A DNA stretch of 39,954 nt, taken from a virus. Where the stretch lies: positions 1 to 39,954 of the IMG/VR virus record IMGVR_UViG_3300020436_001609. One strand, 5' to 3'. Shown here in pieces: positions 22,939-31,124 of the stretch; within the stretch, counting starts at the first letter, position 1; the number at the start of each line of letters is the position of its first letter. The notes beneath the pieces were generated by a model. It ran no database searches. It worked only from the letters and a program-made list of their open reading frames with translations, and was not told the DNA's origin. Both the position numbers and the translations under genes were made by a program.

Positions 22939-24329
22939 TTGAAAATTGCCTTAAAATCTGGTGTTGCAACTGCTTGAAACTGTGGGTTAGCAGTATAACT
23001 TCCTTTATATCTAACTTCAAGGTCTATAATTTTTGCACCGTCACTAAAGATGGAAAAAAATACTTTTGCAGCTCCTGCTCCCTTTTCCCATGCTTGTAGT
23101 TTACCTGGCGTTTTAGACATTGTTAACTTAGAATTAAATATTTTTGTTAGAGCTTCTATAGTTTGTGGTGTATCTTTATTCTCTGCTTCTTCTATCTCTA
23201 CCGTTCCACCAATAAAACGACCAATACCTGTCAATAGATAAAATTTAAATTCACCAGTATTCTCTATATCTTTCATCTTTGTCCTAAAGAGAAGCTCTAT
23301 AAACGACTTAACAAAATCCTCTGCATTTTTAGTGAGAACTTGCTCAACTCTACGAAAGAAAGTATTTTTACGATCTTTGAGATACACACCCATTTGTTTT
23401 TGTGATATCTGACCTATCATTTTACTTTTTTCTTTATCATCAATCTTTTTAGGATTCTCTTTATAATGTTTAAATACAACATAATCAAAGAATAGTTGTT
23501 TACTTTTCTCTATAGATGCTACCTCTTTTGCACCTAAAATATCTTTCAATATACCCACATTTCCAGTGATAGGTTTATTAATAAGAGTGGGATCAACATC
23601 TTTACTGCGAGCTTTCTTTTTGAGAGAGAAACCATAAAATACACCATCCCCACCTTTAACCACAATATCAGATGAATTATAATCTCTAACACCACCAATG
23701 GGGGGATTATATTTTGCAATATCTGGGCCCCAGCCCTTTCCTGTCCAATATGCTTTAACAGGATTCGATACTACTTTAAGAATAGCATTTGATGAAGAAA
23801 TTGCAGTTGCAAGATCATTAAAGTTTCCTGTAAACTGATCTATCAAATCTGGTCTACCAGAAGCACCTTCAATCTTATTAAATTGAGTTTTTGCTTCGTC
23901 AATCATTTTTACTGCGGCAGCCTCATCAATATTACCAGATTTCACTTTATTAAGAACAAGAGCTGCAACCATAAGTTCCTGTGTGGATTCACTGATCTTT
24001 ACACCACCACCTTTACCTATGGAACCTTGACCAAAAGAAATTTTTAAATCGGGAGTATTTTCTTTTGCCCAAGCTCTTATTTCTGAATCTTTATCTTGAG
24101 CACTACGAATTTTAATTCCTGCTGGCCCACCAGCAATAGGAATATCATCTAGTTTTAATGATTGTAAGTGTTTTAATAGAGATTTGATCTGTGTCTTATC
24201 AAGTTTGGTATCAAAACTATCAACATCAGAGTCATTCTGAATGGGTATATTATATGCTTCTGTAAATTGAAGTTTATTTTCCAAATTACGTCTAGGACGC
24301 AATTCCCTAACATATTTTTGTAAAGGCAT
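22935..24329 (-). CDS. conserved late-region protein, possible PD-(D/E)XK-like core
   Basis: A 464-residue protein with no close function known to me. N-terminus: MPLQKYVRELRPRRNLENKL; a Gly-rich segment follows (ISFGQGSIGKGGGVKISEST). Residues around 214-237 read YNSSDIVVKGGDGVFYGFSLKKKA. An Asp followed by a strand ending in S-L-K-K-K is compatible with a PD-(D/E)XK nuclease core but lacks a canonical Glu. The C-terminal third is beta-rich (AAKVFFSIFSDGAKIIDLEVRYKG). It is coupled to the ligase-like gene downstream (ATGA) and has a GGAG 6 nt before ATG. The nuclease idea is tentative. Confidence 0.5.
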   Translation of the reverse strand: MPLQKYVRELRPRRNLENKLQFTEAYNIPIQNDSDVDSFDTKLDKTQIKSLLKHLQSLKLDDIPIAGGPAGIKIRSAQDKDSEIRAWAKENTPDLKISFGQGSIGKGGGVKISESTQELMVAALVLNKVKSGNIDEAAAVKMIDEAKTQFNKIEGASGRPDLIDQFTGNFNDLATAISSSNAILKVVSNPVKAYWTGKGWGPDIAKYNPPIGGVRDYNSSDIVVKGGDGVFYGFSLKKKARSKDVDPTLINKPITGNVGILKDILGAKEVASIEKSKQLFFDYVVFKHYKENPKKIDDKEKSKMIGQISQKQMGVYLKDRKNTFFRRVEQVLTKNAEDFVKSFIELLFRTKMKDIENTGEFKFYLLTGIGRFIGGTVEIEEAENKDTPQTIEALTKIFNSKLTMSKTPGKLQAWEKGAGAAKVFFSIFSDGAKIIDLEVRYKGSYTANPQFQAVATPDFKAIFK

Positions 24330-24348
24330 TCAATTTCTCCATGTAAAT

Positions 24349-24364
24349 AATACTTTAAAGTATT
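24349..24364. promoter_or_regulatory. 16-bp perfect palindrome, operator candidate
   Basis: AATACTTTAAAGTATT lies in the 50-nt gap between the helicase stop and the next gene. Its 10-bp core ACTTTAAAGT occurs again inside the -35/-10 spacer of the gp43 promoter (29906-29915). Shared palindromes at replication/late boundaries suggest a regulator binding site. An RNA hairpin is the alternative. Confidence 0.35.
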
Positions 24365-24379
24365 TAGGAGACTTTGACT

Positions 24380-25750
24380 TTACACTTTCCAATCTTGTCC
24401 AAAATCTGTATTATCAAATACTGGTTGAGCAAAATCATCTTGTCCACTATCTACTATATTTTGTTGTGCATTGCTAACATCATATAGTTTCATTTTTGCT
24501 CTGTCAATACCTATAACAAATCTTTTATTCATTGTTGGGTCATTGTATCTGTTTTTGAGTTGTTTAACGGCGATTTGATTGAGTTTGTCAAGTTCTTCGT
24601 TAGAAATGAGTGCAAACATGAGATCAGCTGTTGCAGGCAAGCCAAAGCTTTCAGACGTATCTTCAAGACCAATATCTGTAGAAACGAAGCCTGATCTAGT
24701 GGTTTGTGTTGCCGACATAATTGGGATATTTGTCTCAACTGCCAATCCCCTAAGTTCTTCTGCAATTGACTTAATGTACATATAAGAGTTGACATTAGTT
24801 GCTCCTTTAAATCTAGATGAGGCACATATATTAAGATAATCAACAAACAGAATATCTGGTTTGAATGTTTTCTTAATTGCTAGTTCTTTTATCAATCCTC
24901 TAAAGTGTGCTGTGTTAGCAGATGCTGTTGGATACTCTTTGATAATTAGTTTACCATTTGTCTTATCTTTTATATTTTTAATTTTATCATCAAACATCTG
25001 TTTTGGTAAACTATACAAATCTTCCATAGATATGTCCATAAGATTTGCATCTATTCTTTCTGCAATCCTTTCTTCTGCCATCTCCAAAGTAATATACAAA
25101 ACATTCTTACCTTGAGATAAACAATTTGCAGCCATATGACACATAAACAGTGACTTACCAACACCAGTGCCTGCCAATGCAATATTTAGTGTTTTAGGTG
25201 GAAGTCCACCCTTAGTAATCTTGTTGAAAAACTCTAGATCAAAAGGAATTTTCTCTTCTACGGTATGATAAAATTCAAATCGGGAGTCGCTATCCAAGAC
25301 ATAATCATGCCCAATGTTATTATCAAAACCCACAGCCAAGGCATCAGTGAGAATGCTCGGAATGCTTCCGACATCTCTATTTCGATCCTTTCCTTCAATG
25401 ATGTTAATACCGTCAACAATCGCATTGTATACCGCCTTATCTTTACAGAATTTTTCAGTTGTGTCTACGAGCCAATCAAAATCTACTTCTGTAGATTCCA
25501 ATTGTTTTATAACTTCGACTACTTTTTTGTAATCACCTTCATTTAAATCATTACGTTCAGAAACTTCAATTTCAAGAGAAGTTTGTGTAGGAACATTTTT
25601 GTATTTTTCTACAAACTTTTGTATTTCTTCAAATACAGTTCTTTCTACTTTGTCGGAAAAATAATCACTCTTGAGAAAAGGCAAAACTTTACGAGCATAT
25701 TCTTCATTGTAAACTAACTGACTAAGAGTTGTTCTTTCTATAGAATTCAT
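24380..25750 (-). CDS. 41: replicative DNA helicase, T4 gp41-like (DnaB superfamily)
   Basis: A 456-residue protein (T4 gp41 is 475). A helical N-terminal domain is followed by a RecA-type core: Walker A G194-TGVGKS200 after GGLPPKTLNIALA, Walker B ILFVDYLNI, and an Arg/Gln-rich motif region (SATQTTRSGF). It unwinds the fork 5'-3' and recruits primase gp61, which is also in this window. Its ATG is 17 nt downstream of the CCA end of a tRNA-Gly-like RNA, so helicase mRNA probably carries or releases that RNA at its 5' end. There is only a weak GGA ahead of the ATG. Confidence 0.9.
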   Translation of the reverse strand: MNSIERTTLSQLVYNEEYARKVLPFLKSDYFSDKVERTVFEEIQKFVEKYKNVPTQTSLEIEVSERNDLNEGDYKKVVEVIKQLESTEVDFDWLVDTTEKFCKDKAVYNAIVDGINIIEGKDRNRDVGSIPSILTDALAVGFDNNIGHDYVLDSDSRFEFYHTVEEKIPFDLEFFNKITKGGLPPKTLNIALAGTGVGKSLFMCHMAANCLSQGKNVLYITLEMAEERIAERIDANLMDISMEDLYSLPKQMFDDKIKNIKDKTNGKLIIKEYPTASANTAHFRGLIKELAIKKTFKPDILFVDYLNICASSRFKGATNVNSYMYIKSIAEELRGLAVETNIPIMSATQTTRSGFVSTDIGLEDTSESFGLPATADLMFALISNEELDKLNQIAVKQLKNRYNDPTMNKRFVIGIDRAKMKLYDVSNAQQNIVDSGQDDFAQPVFDNTDFGQDWKV

Positions 25751-25766
25751 TTGTAATCCATGTTTT

Positions 25767-25840
25767 TGGAGCGGGTGGAAGGTACTGCCCCTTCTTCTAC
25801 AGTTTGGTAAACTGTTATAATACTTTTATACGACACCCGC
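25767..25840 (-). tRNA. tRNA-Gly-like RNA, anticodon ACC, non-canonical elbow
   Basis: A 74-nt sequence folds as a cloverleaf. The 7-bp acceptor GCGGGTG/CACCCGC is perfect and is followed by encoded T73-CCA. T8 is present. The 5-bp anticodon stem ACAGT/ACTGT closes loop TTACCAA (T33, anticodon ACC, A37), and the 5-bp T-stem is GAAGG/CCTTC. The known bacterial glycyl-tRNA-synthetase determinants G1:C72, C2:G71, G3:C70, C35, C36 and U73 are all present. The D-loop lacks the G18-G19 pair, the T-loop is GGCAGTA instead of TTCRANY, and the D-stem is weak (3 bp with one G-T). It therefore looks chargeable with glycine but unable to form the standard elbow. It begins 8 nt after a promoter -10 box. 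Confidence 0.65.
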
Positions 25841-25848
25841 ATTTTTTT

Positions 25849-25877
25849 AATATACACGTTTTAAAATTAAATGTCAA
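25849..25877 (-). promoter_or_regulatory. sigma70-like promoter for the tRNA-Gly-like RNA and gp41
   Basis: TTGACA at 25877-25872, 17 nt, TATATT at 25854-25849. The first base of the tRNA-like RNA is 25840, so the predicted start site is at or within 1-2 nt of the mature 5' end, needing little or no 5' processing. The -35 overlaps the stop of the preceding gene. Confidence 0.75.
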
Positions 25878-26259
25878 GTTCCTTTTGAACCTTTTCTAAT
25901 AATTCAAAAACTCTTTTTCTATAACCCCAACCTAACATAGATGATTTTTCTCCTTGGTCATATGGTGGTATTCTATTCCATTCATAGTATTGTGCATCAG
26001 TTAAATCTATAATTTGGTCATTAATATCTACACACCACCAATGCCAAATATCTTGTTCATCTTTTGCCCTATATAGTTTTATATTTTTAGTACCAAAAAT
26101 TTTTTGTAGACAAGCTGATGCTGTATGACAATGACCAAACATTTTATTTACGGAGTTTCGTTTACGCCATTTTAGGGGTATTAAATCTGGGGTTAAGTTA
26201 TCTACAATTGCTTTAGAAACTTTTTCTAAATTATCTTTATCGTATGATATCAATGTCAT
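25867..26259 (-). CDS. Cys-His-Asp protein of a phage family with a protease-like triad
   Basis: The start is ATG 26259; the longer frame begins with GTG at 26265. The roughly 130-residue protein has GHCHTASACLQKIFG, then DIWHWWCVD and IIDLTDAQY. A Cys at a helix start, a His in a W-H-W strand and an Asp in I-I-D-L-T-D-x-Q form the order of a papain/NlpC-like or transglutaminase-like triad. Phage proteins with C-Y/H-x-A-S...HWF/W...IIDxTxxQ are frequent. It overlaps the DUF4338-like gene by 23 nt. The activity is unproven. Confidence 0.6.
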   Translation of the reverse strand: MTLISYDKDNLEKVSKAIVDNLTPDLIPLKWRKRNSVNKMFGHCHTASACLQKIFGTKNIKLYRAKDEQDIWHWWCVDINDQIIDLTDAQYYEWNRIPPYDQGEKSSMLGWGYRKRVFELLEKVQKELDI

Positions 26260-27358
26260 CTGCACAATTCCAAGTTTCTAATTCATTTCTTAAACGACCA
26301 TCTGATTTTAGAGATTCATATCTTTTAGAAGCTTTATTCTTCCACCATTCTACAACCCCATCGAAAGAATAACGATCATAGTTTTCTTTTTTATTTAGCG
26401 TATCTGTTTCCAGATTAAAATATTCTTTTACGTTATCATAACCATAATCACAGAAATAAGCTCTTTTCTTTTCTGTAAGGTCTTTAGCACCATTGCAAGC
26501 AGTAACAAAACGATTATATTCATTTGTATTATTTTTAAGAGAATTTTTTATAATAGAAATCATTTTAGTCTGGCTCTTTAGTTTCCTACTTGATGCATTA
26601 GGGTCTACCAGAGGCCCACCATTACGTTCTTTAAACCAATCATTAAGTCTGTGATAATTATCATCATTAATTAGTGGTGCAAAATCTGATTGTGTATTAC
26701 CTTTGTAACGTAAAAAAGGTTTCATACCATCATATTGTGAACTTGATTTTGTAGAACCATAAAGCGAGGTTGTCTCAAACATACAAAAGGTACTACCATA
26801 TTTAGCATTTAATGTATCAGTAGTTAAATGAGAACAACATATGGCGGCGAGTAGTTTACCGCCAAGATAGTTGTATCCAAATGGTTGTGTTGGTACAATA
26901 ATAAATCCCATGATACAGGAATCATTAAATCTACTCATAACATCAGCATTGAGTGTGTCAAGAGGTTTACCAAGAAACTCATTACGAGGCAAAGAGTTAA
27001 TTGTTGGGCTACCAAGACGAATAAAACCCACAATCTTATTAGTATTCTTTTCGTAGACTACCCACTTAATAGATTTGCCTGGCACCGAAACTTCTACCGC
27101 ATGAGAAGTAACTATTTCCAAATAGTTTACAAAAATCTCTGTTGATACTTCACGGCACTCAAACTCCATATCATTTGGATGAATTGTAAAATCATCGAAC
27201 ATATCATCTTGAGGCCCCATCCCTGGCAAAGAAGTAGGATATTTTGACATCCTTTCGAGTTTTACTTTGCGGAGATAGTCATCAATTCTACCAAAATTTT
27301 TGAAATAATCTACAAAAACATTAGCTGCATATAAAGCATCCTTCTCATTTAATATCAT
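26237..27358 (-). CDS. DUF4338 / DruA-like protein
   Basis: A 373-residue protein. The central segment has KIVGFIRLGSPTI, SRFNDSCIMGFIIVPTQPFG, NYLGGKLLAAICCSHL, YGSTFCMFETTSLYG and SSQYDGMKPFLRYKG. This is the order of conserved blocks in DUF4338 (leading V-G-x-x-x-x-S; R-F-x-x-x-P; N-L/Y-x-x-K-L-L; Y-G...E-T; G-x-x-Y), the domain that defines DruA of the Druantia anti-phage system. Here it lies between DNA polymerase (ATGA overlap) and helicase, so it probably serves phage DNA metabolism or competition rather than host defence. The family call rests on motif order from memory. Confidence 0.55.
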   Translation of the reverse strand: MILNEKDALYAANVFVDYFKNFGRIDDYLRKVKLERMSKYPTSLPGMGPQDDMFDDFTIHPNDMEFECREVSTEIFVNYLEIVTSHAVEVSVPGKSIKWVVYEKNTNKIVGFIRLGSPTINSLPRNEFLGKPLDTLNADVMSRFNDSCIMGFIIVPTQPFGYNYLGGKLLAAICCSHLTTDTLNAKYGSTFCMFETTSLYGSTKSSSQYDGMKPFLRYKGNTQSDFAPLINDDNYHRLNDWFKERNGGPLVDPNASSRKLKSQTKMISIIKNSLKNNTNEYNRFVTACNGAKDLTEKKRAYFCDYGYDNVKEYFNLETDTLNKKENYDRYSFDGVVEWWKNKASKRYESLKSDGRLRNELETWNCADDIDIIR

Positions 27359-29892
27359 ACAAAAAAATCCTCCAACGTACCTTGTGTGCCATAACTACCA
27401 TCTATTCCCCACATAATTTTATCAGTGATAAATCTTAATGGTTCAACAAACGACTTCTCAAACTGTGTATTATAATCAACTAAATCAAGTATGTCAAGTT
27501 CCTCTGGAAAAGAAGTCATAAAAGAAAATGCTGATGATTGATATACATTAGGTTCTTTTAGCGCCACAAATTTAATTTTATCTCCTTCTTGTATGTAAGG
27601 ATACTTGTTTGATAATTTATTTTTCTCTATTAGATGGTTCATCAAAATTGCACCTTTAACATGAATTGGAGCACCCTTTTTGAAAAAACCATAATCTACT
27701 TTTTTACCACTGATTAGATCAACTGTACTTTTAGATGTAGCAGTATACTTTTTCACACCATTACAACTTCTAGGATACGCAATATCTTCTGGTGATAACT
27801 TCATAAACTCTTCTCTGAAATCTTGTACAAACTTATTTAGCATCTTCTCATCACCTGTCATGATGATGTTCATGGCCTCTTTAATCTTTTCTCTACAAGG
27901 AGCAGGAGTTGAACTCTTAACTGCTTCGATACCCATCATCTTGAGTTTAGGTTCATGATATCGCACACCTTCGATATCCCAACAGTTGAGGATGTATCTT
28001 TTCTTGGCCGTCCAGATACCTTTGTCTGCAATTACTTCACGTTTCATAACCATCTTCTGGTCATAAGCATTTACTGTTTTAGCAAGCGCTTCATAACTTT
28101 TATCAATAAAAGGTTCCAACTTCTCAGTTGCAACTTTGTCCAAGAAGTTGACGATCTTTTCAGTTTGCGATCTATCTTTAAACACTTTTCGTACAAGTTT
28201 ATCAAACGTGATGTAAACCGAATCTGTATCTGAAGCCACAATATAATCTTCGTTAGTAGTTTCCAGAAGCTTATTAAGATAAATGTTAAGGGCTTTTTCA
28301 ATCCATCGTATAGATAACTGGCCACTTGTTGTAATAGCTTCAGCGTTTCTAAGATCATAATACCTAAACCAATGATTCCCAATAGCACCATACGCACTAT
28401 TAAGGGATATCTTTTTGGCCATTTGTATGTTCTCGTAGCGTGAGATATCTTTGAGATACTTTTTGTCTTTAGTATCCTCAAACTTTTGTTTAGCTTCCAA
28501 TAGAAGTCTTTTATATTTAACTCTATCATTGTAAATAGTCTCCATTAGTTCTGGGAGAAATCCTCTCTTATCTCTACGAAAAAATGCACCATTTGGAGCC
28601 ATGCAATATTCTGTTTTATTTTTAACTTCACCATTAAGAATTTTATCAACAAATTTATCTGATGTTTCTTCATCAGATGGTATCAAAGTCTCTGGTGAAA
28701 TATTATATTGCATAATTAAATGAGGATATAGACTATTTAAATCAAAAGACATAACCCATTCATGCATACCTACAATTGGGTCTTTAACATATGCACCTTC
28801 ATATGCTTCAGACTTTTCTGATTCCTTCTTTTGTGGTATAACAATATTTTTTTCTTTTAGATAGTTGTATATTAGAACATCCCAATAACGGACAGTTCCA
28901 AGAACGTCAGTATAGTTAACTTTGGCATCATATGCCATGGTAAGACACAACTCAATTAATCGCATCTTATCTTCTAGTTTATCAACTAGTTCTACGTCTG
29001 TAATGTTGTATTCAATAAATGATTGATAATCTTTTGTATACCATTCTCTAAACGTATCAAAAGGATTACCATCTTTTTGTTCACCAAGTTCAACTTTCGC
29101 AATATGATCCAAACGATATGACTCTTGAGCTGTATATGTAAACTTACGATACAGATCAAAATAATCTAAATGAGCAATACCTTGTATGTTATACACCTTA
29201 TGGCGCCTACCCATTTGGTAAACTTCACGATCATGTACAGAACCCCAAGGTGAAAGACGTTTTAATTCATCTTCACCAAATACTTGTTTAATTCGATTAC
29301 AGAGATACGGAATATCAAAAAATTCTGTATTCCAACCAGTAACAATATCTGGACAATATAATTCCCAATCACTTATAAATTGTCCAAGTAAATCTTTTTC
29401 ATCTTTACACAAACGGTATTCAACATCGTCACGGTTATTTTTAAAATCACGTAAACCCCATACAATAATTTTTTTGTTTTGGTGGTTTTTTATAGTTATA
29501 GATAACATTGGTTCTTGTGCTAGTTCAGCAGCAGGAAATCCATTTTCACATTCAACTTCTATATCAAGAGTTACTATAAGTAATTTACTAATATCCCAAT
29601 CAATACTTCCTTTAAAATTATCAGATATATAACTGTATGGATATTGAGTATTACCATAAATTAAATCAGTTTGATTTTGATAATTTTTTATCCATTCTGT
29701 AGCATCACCCATACTTTCATGTGTGATGGGCGTCACATACTTACCATCTAAAGTTTTGTATTCTGTAGGATTGTTAACTAAAGAAAAAAGAGTAGGGTTA
29801 TACCTAACTCTTTTTTTCTCACGTTGACCGTTTTTAACCTCACGAACTAAGAGATTATTGCCAAAACGAATTACATTTGTATAAAAATTCAT
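27355..29892 (-). CDS. 43: DNA polymerase, family B, T4 gp43-like
   Basis: An 845-residue replicative polymerase (T4: 898). The 3'-5' exonuclease motifs are intact: Exo I D110-x-E112 (VTLDIEVE), Exo II NTEFFDIPYL and Exo III YNITDVELVD. Polymerase motif A is DLNSLYPHL, motif B KKISLNSAYGAIG and motif C ASDTDSVYI. The C-terminus ends LEDFFV, resembling the gp45 clamp-binding peptide. It is encoded by one uninterrupted frame, unlike some T4-like phages with split polymerases. The ATG is 5 nt after a TATAAC -10 and lacks a spaced Shine-Dalgarno, so leaderless translation is likely. RegA sits just upstream, as in T4. Confidence 0.95.
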   Translation of the reverse strand: MNFYTNVIRFGNNLLVREVKNGQREKKRVRYNPTLFSLVNNPTEYKTLDGKYVTPITHESMGDATEWIKNYQNQTDLIYGNTQYPYSYISDNFKGSIDWDISKLLIVTLDIEVECENGFPAAELAQEPMLSITIKNHQNKKIIVWGLRDFKNNRDDVEYRLCKDEKDLLGQFISDWELYCPDIVTGWNTEFFDIPYLCNRIKQVFGEDELKRLSPWGSVHDREVYQMGRRHKVYNIQGIAHLDYFDLYRKFTYTAQESYRLDHIAKVELGEQKDGNPFDTFREWYTKDYQSFIEYNITDVELVDKLEDKMRLIELCLTMAYDAKVNYTDVLGTVRYWDVLIYNYLKEKNIVIPQKKESEKSEAYEGAYVKDPIVGMHEWVMSFDLNSLYPHLIMQYNISPETLIPSDEETSDKFVDKILNGEVKNKTEYCMAPNGAFFRRDKRGFLPELMETIYNDRVKYKRLLLEAKQKFEDTKDKKYLKDISRYENIQMAKKISLNSAYGAIGNHWFRYYDLRNAEAITTSGQLSIRWIEKALNIYLNKLLETTNEDYIVASDTDSVYITFDKLVRKVFKDRSQTEKIVNFLDKVATEKLEPFIDKSYEALAKTVNAYDQKMVMKREVIADKGIWTAKKRYILNCWDIEGVRYHEPKLKMMGIEAVKSSTPAPCREKIKEAMNIIMTGDEKMLNKFVQDFREEFMKLSPEDIAYPRSCNGVKKYTATSKSTVDLISGKKVDYGFFKKGAPIHVKGAILMNHLIEKNKLSNKYPYIQEGDKIKFVALKEPNVYQSSAFSFMTSFPEELDILDLVDYNTQFEKSFVEPLRFITDKIMWGIDGSYGTQGTLEDFFV

Positions 29893-29897
29893 ACCTA

Positions 29898-29926
29898 GTT
29901 ATAACACTTTAAAGTTAGAATGTCAA
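29898..29926 (-). promoter_or_regulatory. sigma70-like promoter for gp43, leaderless type, with palindromic spacer
   Basis: TTGACA at 29926-29921, 17 nt, TATAAC at 29903-29898, then TAGGT and the gp43 ATG. The spacer contains the 10-bp palindrome ACTTTAAAGT (29906-29915), well placed to act as an operator. The -35 overlaps the RegA stop codon. Confidence 0.75.
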
Positions 29927-30327
29927 GTATCTTTTTTCTTACCAATATTATATTTTGTTTCTAATACCCAATTTGACTTATCTGAAAAAGAAATTATTTT
30001 TATTTGACTAAGAGGCGCTTGTTCTCCCAATTCAGATATAATAGTAATTAAACCCCAATCACTAAGAAGTTTTGCAATTGTATTTCTACGAGCAATATCA
30101 TTTTGTGATAAATTAGTTTTTTTACCATCAAGTGCAAAAAGTTCTTTAAAAGATACTAAAAAATATCTTCCTTGTTTGTGTAAAATATGACACGATTGAT
30201 ATAACTTTTTTTCTTTTCTAGAGGCTACGCCAATTCGTGAAAGGGTTTCACGAACCTTTAAAAAATCATCTGGCTCTTTAAGGCCAATCTCTAGCATTTG
30301 CTCAGGCAGCCAATTAACTTGTTCCAT
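29923..30327 (-). CDS. regA: RegA-type translational repressor
   Basis: The core LEIGLKEPDDFLKVRETLSR, then YQSCHILHKQGRYFLVSFKE, aligns along its length with T4 RegA (IEITLKKPEDFLKVKETLTR; LYQSCHILQKKGLYYIVHFKE). RegA binds the translation start region of early phage mRNAs and represses them, including its own. ATG 30327 has AAAGG at 8 nt. An internal ATG at 30297 corresponds exactly to the T4 start, so 10 extra N-terminal residues are possible. It overlaps gp62 and sits next to gp43, as in T4. Leaderless genes would present unusual targets. Confidence 0.9.
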   Translation of the reverse strand: MEQVNWLPEQMLEIGLKEPDDFLKVRETLSRIGVASRKEKKLYQSCHILHKQGRYFLVSFKELFALDGKKTNLSQNDIARRNTIAKLLSDWGLITIISELGEQAPLSQIKIISFSDKSNWVLETKYNIGKKKDT

Positions 30328-30709
30328 TTTTTCCACCTTTATTCAACTTTCTTTTTATGGTGGCGATTTGTTCATCATTAAGTATTGAAAGAGCGTCTTT
30401 TGCTTTTTGATTATTATATCCATAAAACTCTTTAACATACTCTAGATTCTCTAATTTATTCGCCTTCACCCAAGGTGTAAATCTTTTCCTTGGACGTATA
30501 CTATTTAGTAAAAAGTCAAATTGTAGTTTTTTATCTACATTAGGCGTACAATTTATCTCATTAACAAGCATTAATGTATCTTGAAAACCAGATAGACACT
30601 TATTTACAATAAATGGTGGATATTTCTTTTCCCACATTTCATCTTCTGTATCCATCAATTTTTCTTTAGTATGATTTATTGCATTAAGATAGTCCTTCAA
30701 CTCATACAT
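30314..30709 (-). CDS. 62: clamp loader small subunit, T4 gp62-like
   Basis: A 131-residue protein (T4: 187, so this is a short version as seen in marine T4-likes). Features: MYELKDYLNAINHTKEKLMD, YPPFIVNKCLSGFQDTLMLV, LQFDFLLNSIRPRKRFTPW and YGYNNQKAKDALSIL. Its position before RegA and gp43 and downstream of gp44 agrees with the T4 order. With gp44 it loads the gp45 clamp. It overlaps the HD-like gene upstream and RegA downstream. Confidence 0.85.
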   Translation of the reverse strand: MYELKDYLNAINHTKEKLMDTEDEMWEKKYPPFIVNKCLSGFQDTLMLVNEINCTPNVDKKLQFDFLLNSIRPRKRFTPWVKANKLENLEYVKEFYGYNNQKAKDALSILNDEQIATIKRKLNKGGKNGTS

Positions 30710-31124
30710 TATATGCTTCTTCCCATGTCATCATTCTATTTTTACGTTTTCTACTATACATTTCTTCTTCATTTGCTTTATTTAATAATAGTAAATCTTC
30801 TTTTACTGGGCTTTCTTCTAAACTCATAATATTACCAAGTCTAGGTTGTGGAATTCTAGAAAACAAAATTACTAGTTCTTCTGCTTTTTCCCCTATTAAT
30901 TCTCTTACTTTTTCTCTATCTTTTGTGCTTTGATGTTTAAATTGAGTTGTTCCATACACAGAGTGAAAAAGTCCAGCATCTTGTAAGTATTCTGGTGTTC
31001 CAAGATCGTGAAGTATTTTATGCACACCGATTAAGTGATCTAATAAAGTTCCACCAGAATGATTTTTTTCATCAGCACCAATACTTTTTAAGAAATTAAT
31101 TTTTGTAGAAGTCAAGTCGCTCAC
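30702..31124 (-). CDS. HD-like metal-dependent protein (DUF6817-like)
   Basis: A 140-residue protein with a GTG start at 31124 (GGAG 6 nt upstream). HSGGTLLDHLIGVHKILHDLG, then LQDAGLFHSVYGT, gives the spaced His residues and helix pattern of an HD-domain-like fold; I believe it is catalogued as DUF6817 (name from memory). It may hydrolyse a nucleotide or a small phosphate ester. It is inserted, with the oxygenase gene, between gp44 and gp62, which are adjacent in T4. It overlaps both neighbours. Substrate unknown. Confidence 0.55.
   Translation of the reverse strand: MSDLTSTKINFLKSIGADEKNHSGGTLLDHLIGVHKILHDLGTPEYLQDAGLFHSVYGTTQFKHQSTKDREKVRELIGEKAEELVILFSRIPQPRLGNIMSLEESPVKEDLLLLNKANEEEMYSRKRKNRMMTWEEAYNV

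Noticed and set aside
25771-25840. Reading the tRNA-like cloverleaf on the plus strand as tRNA-Thr (anticodon GGT)
   Set aside because: On the plus strand position 8 is not T, there is no CCA end (the stem is followed by ATTTTTTT), and no promoter is placed. The minus strand has T8, U73-CCA and a promoter.
26237-27358. A complete Druantia-type defence system
   Set aside because: Only a DruA-like domain is present. No DruB-E genes or large helicase are nearby, and the neighbours are replication genes.
27355-29892. Split or intein-containing DNA polymerase
   Set aside because: All Exo and Pol motifs are in one continuous frame of normal length.
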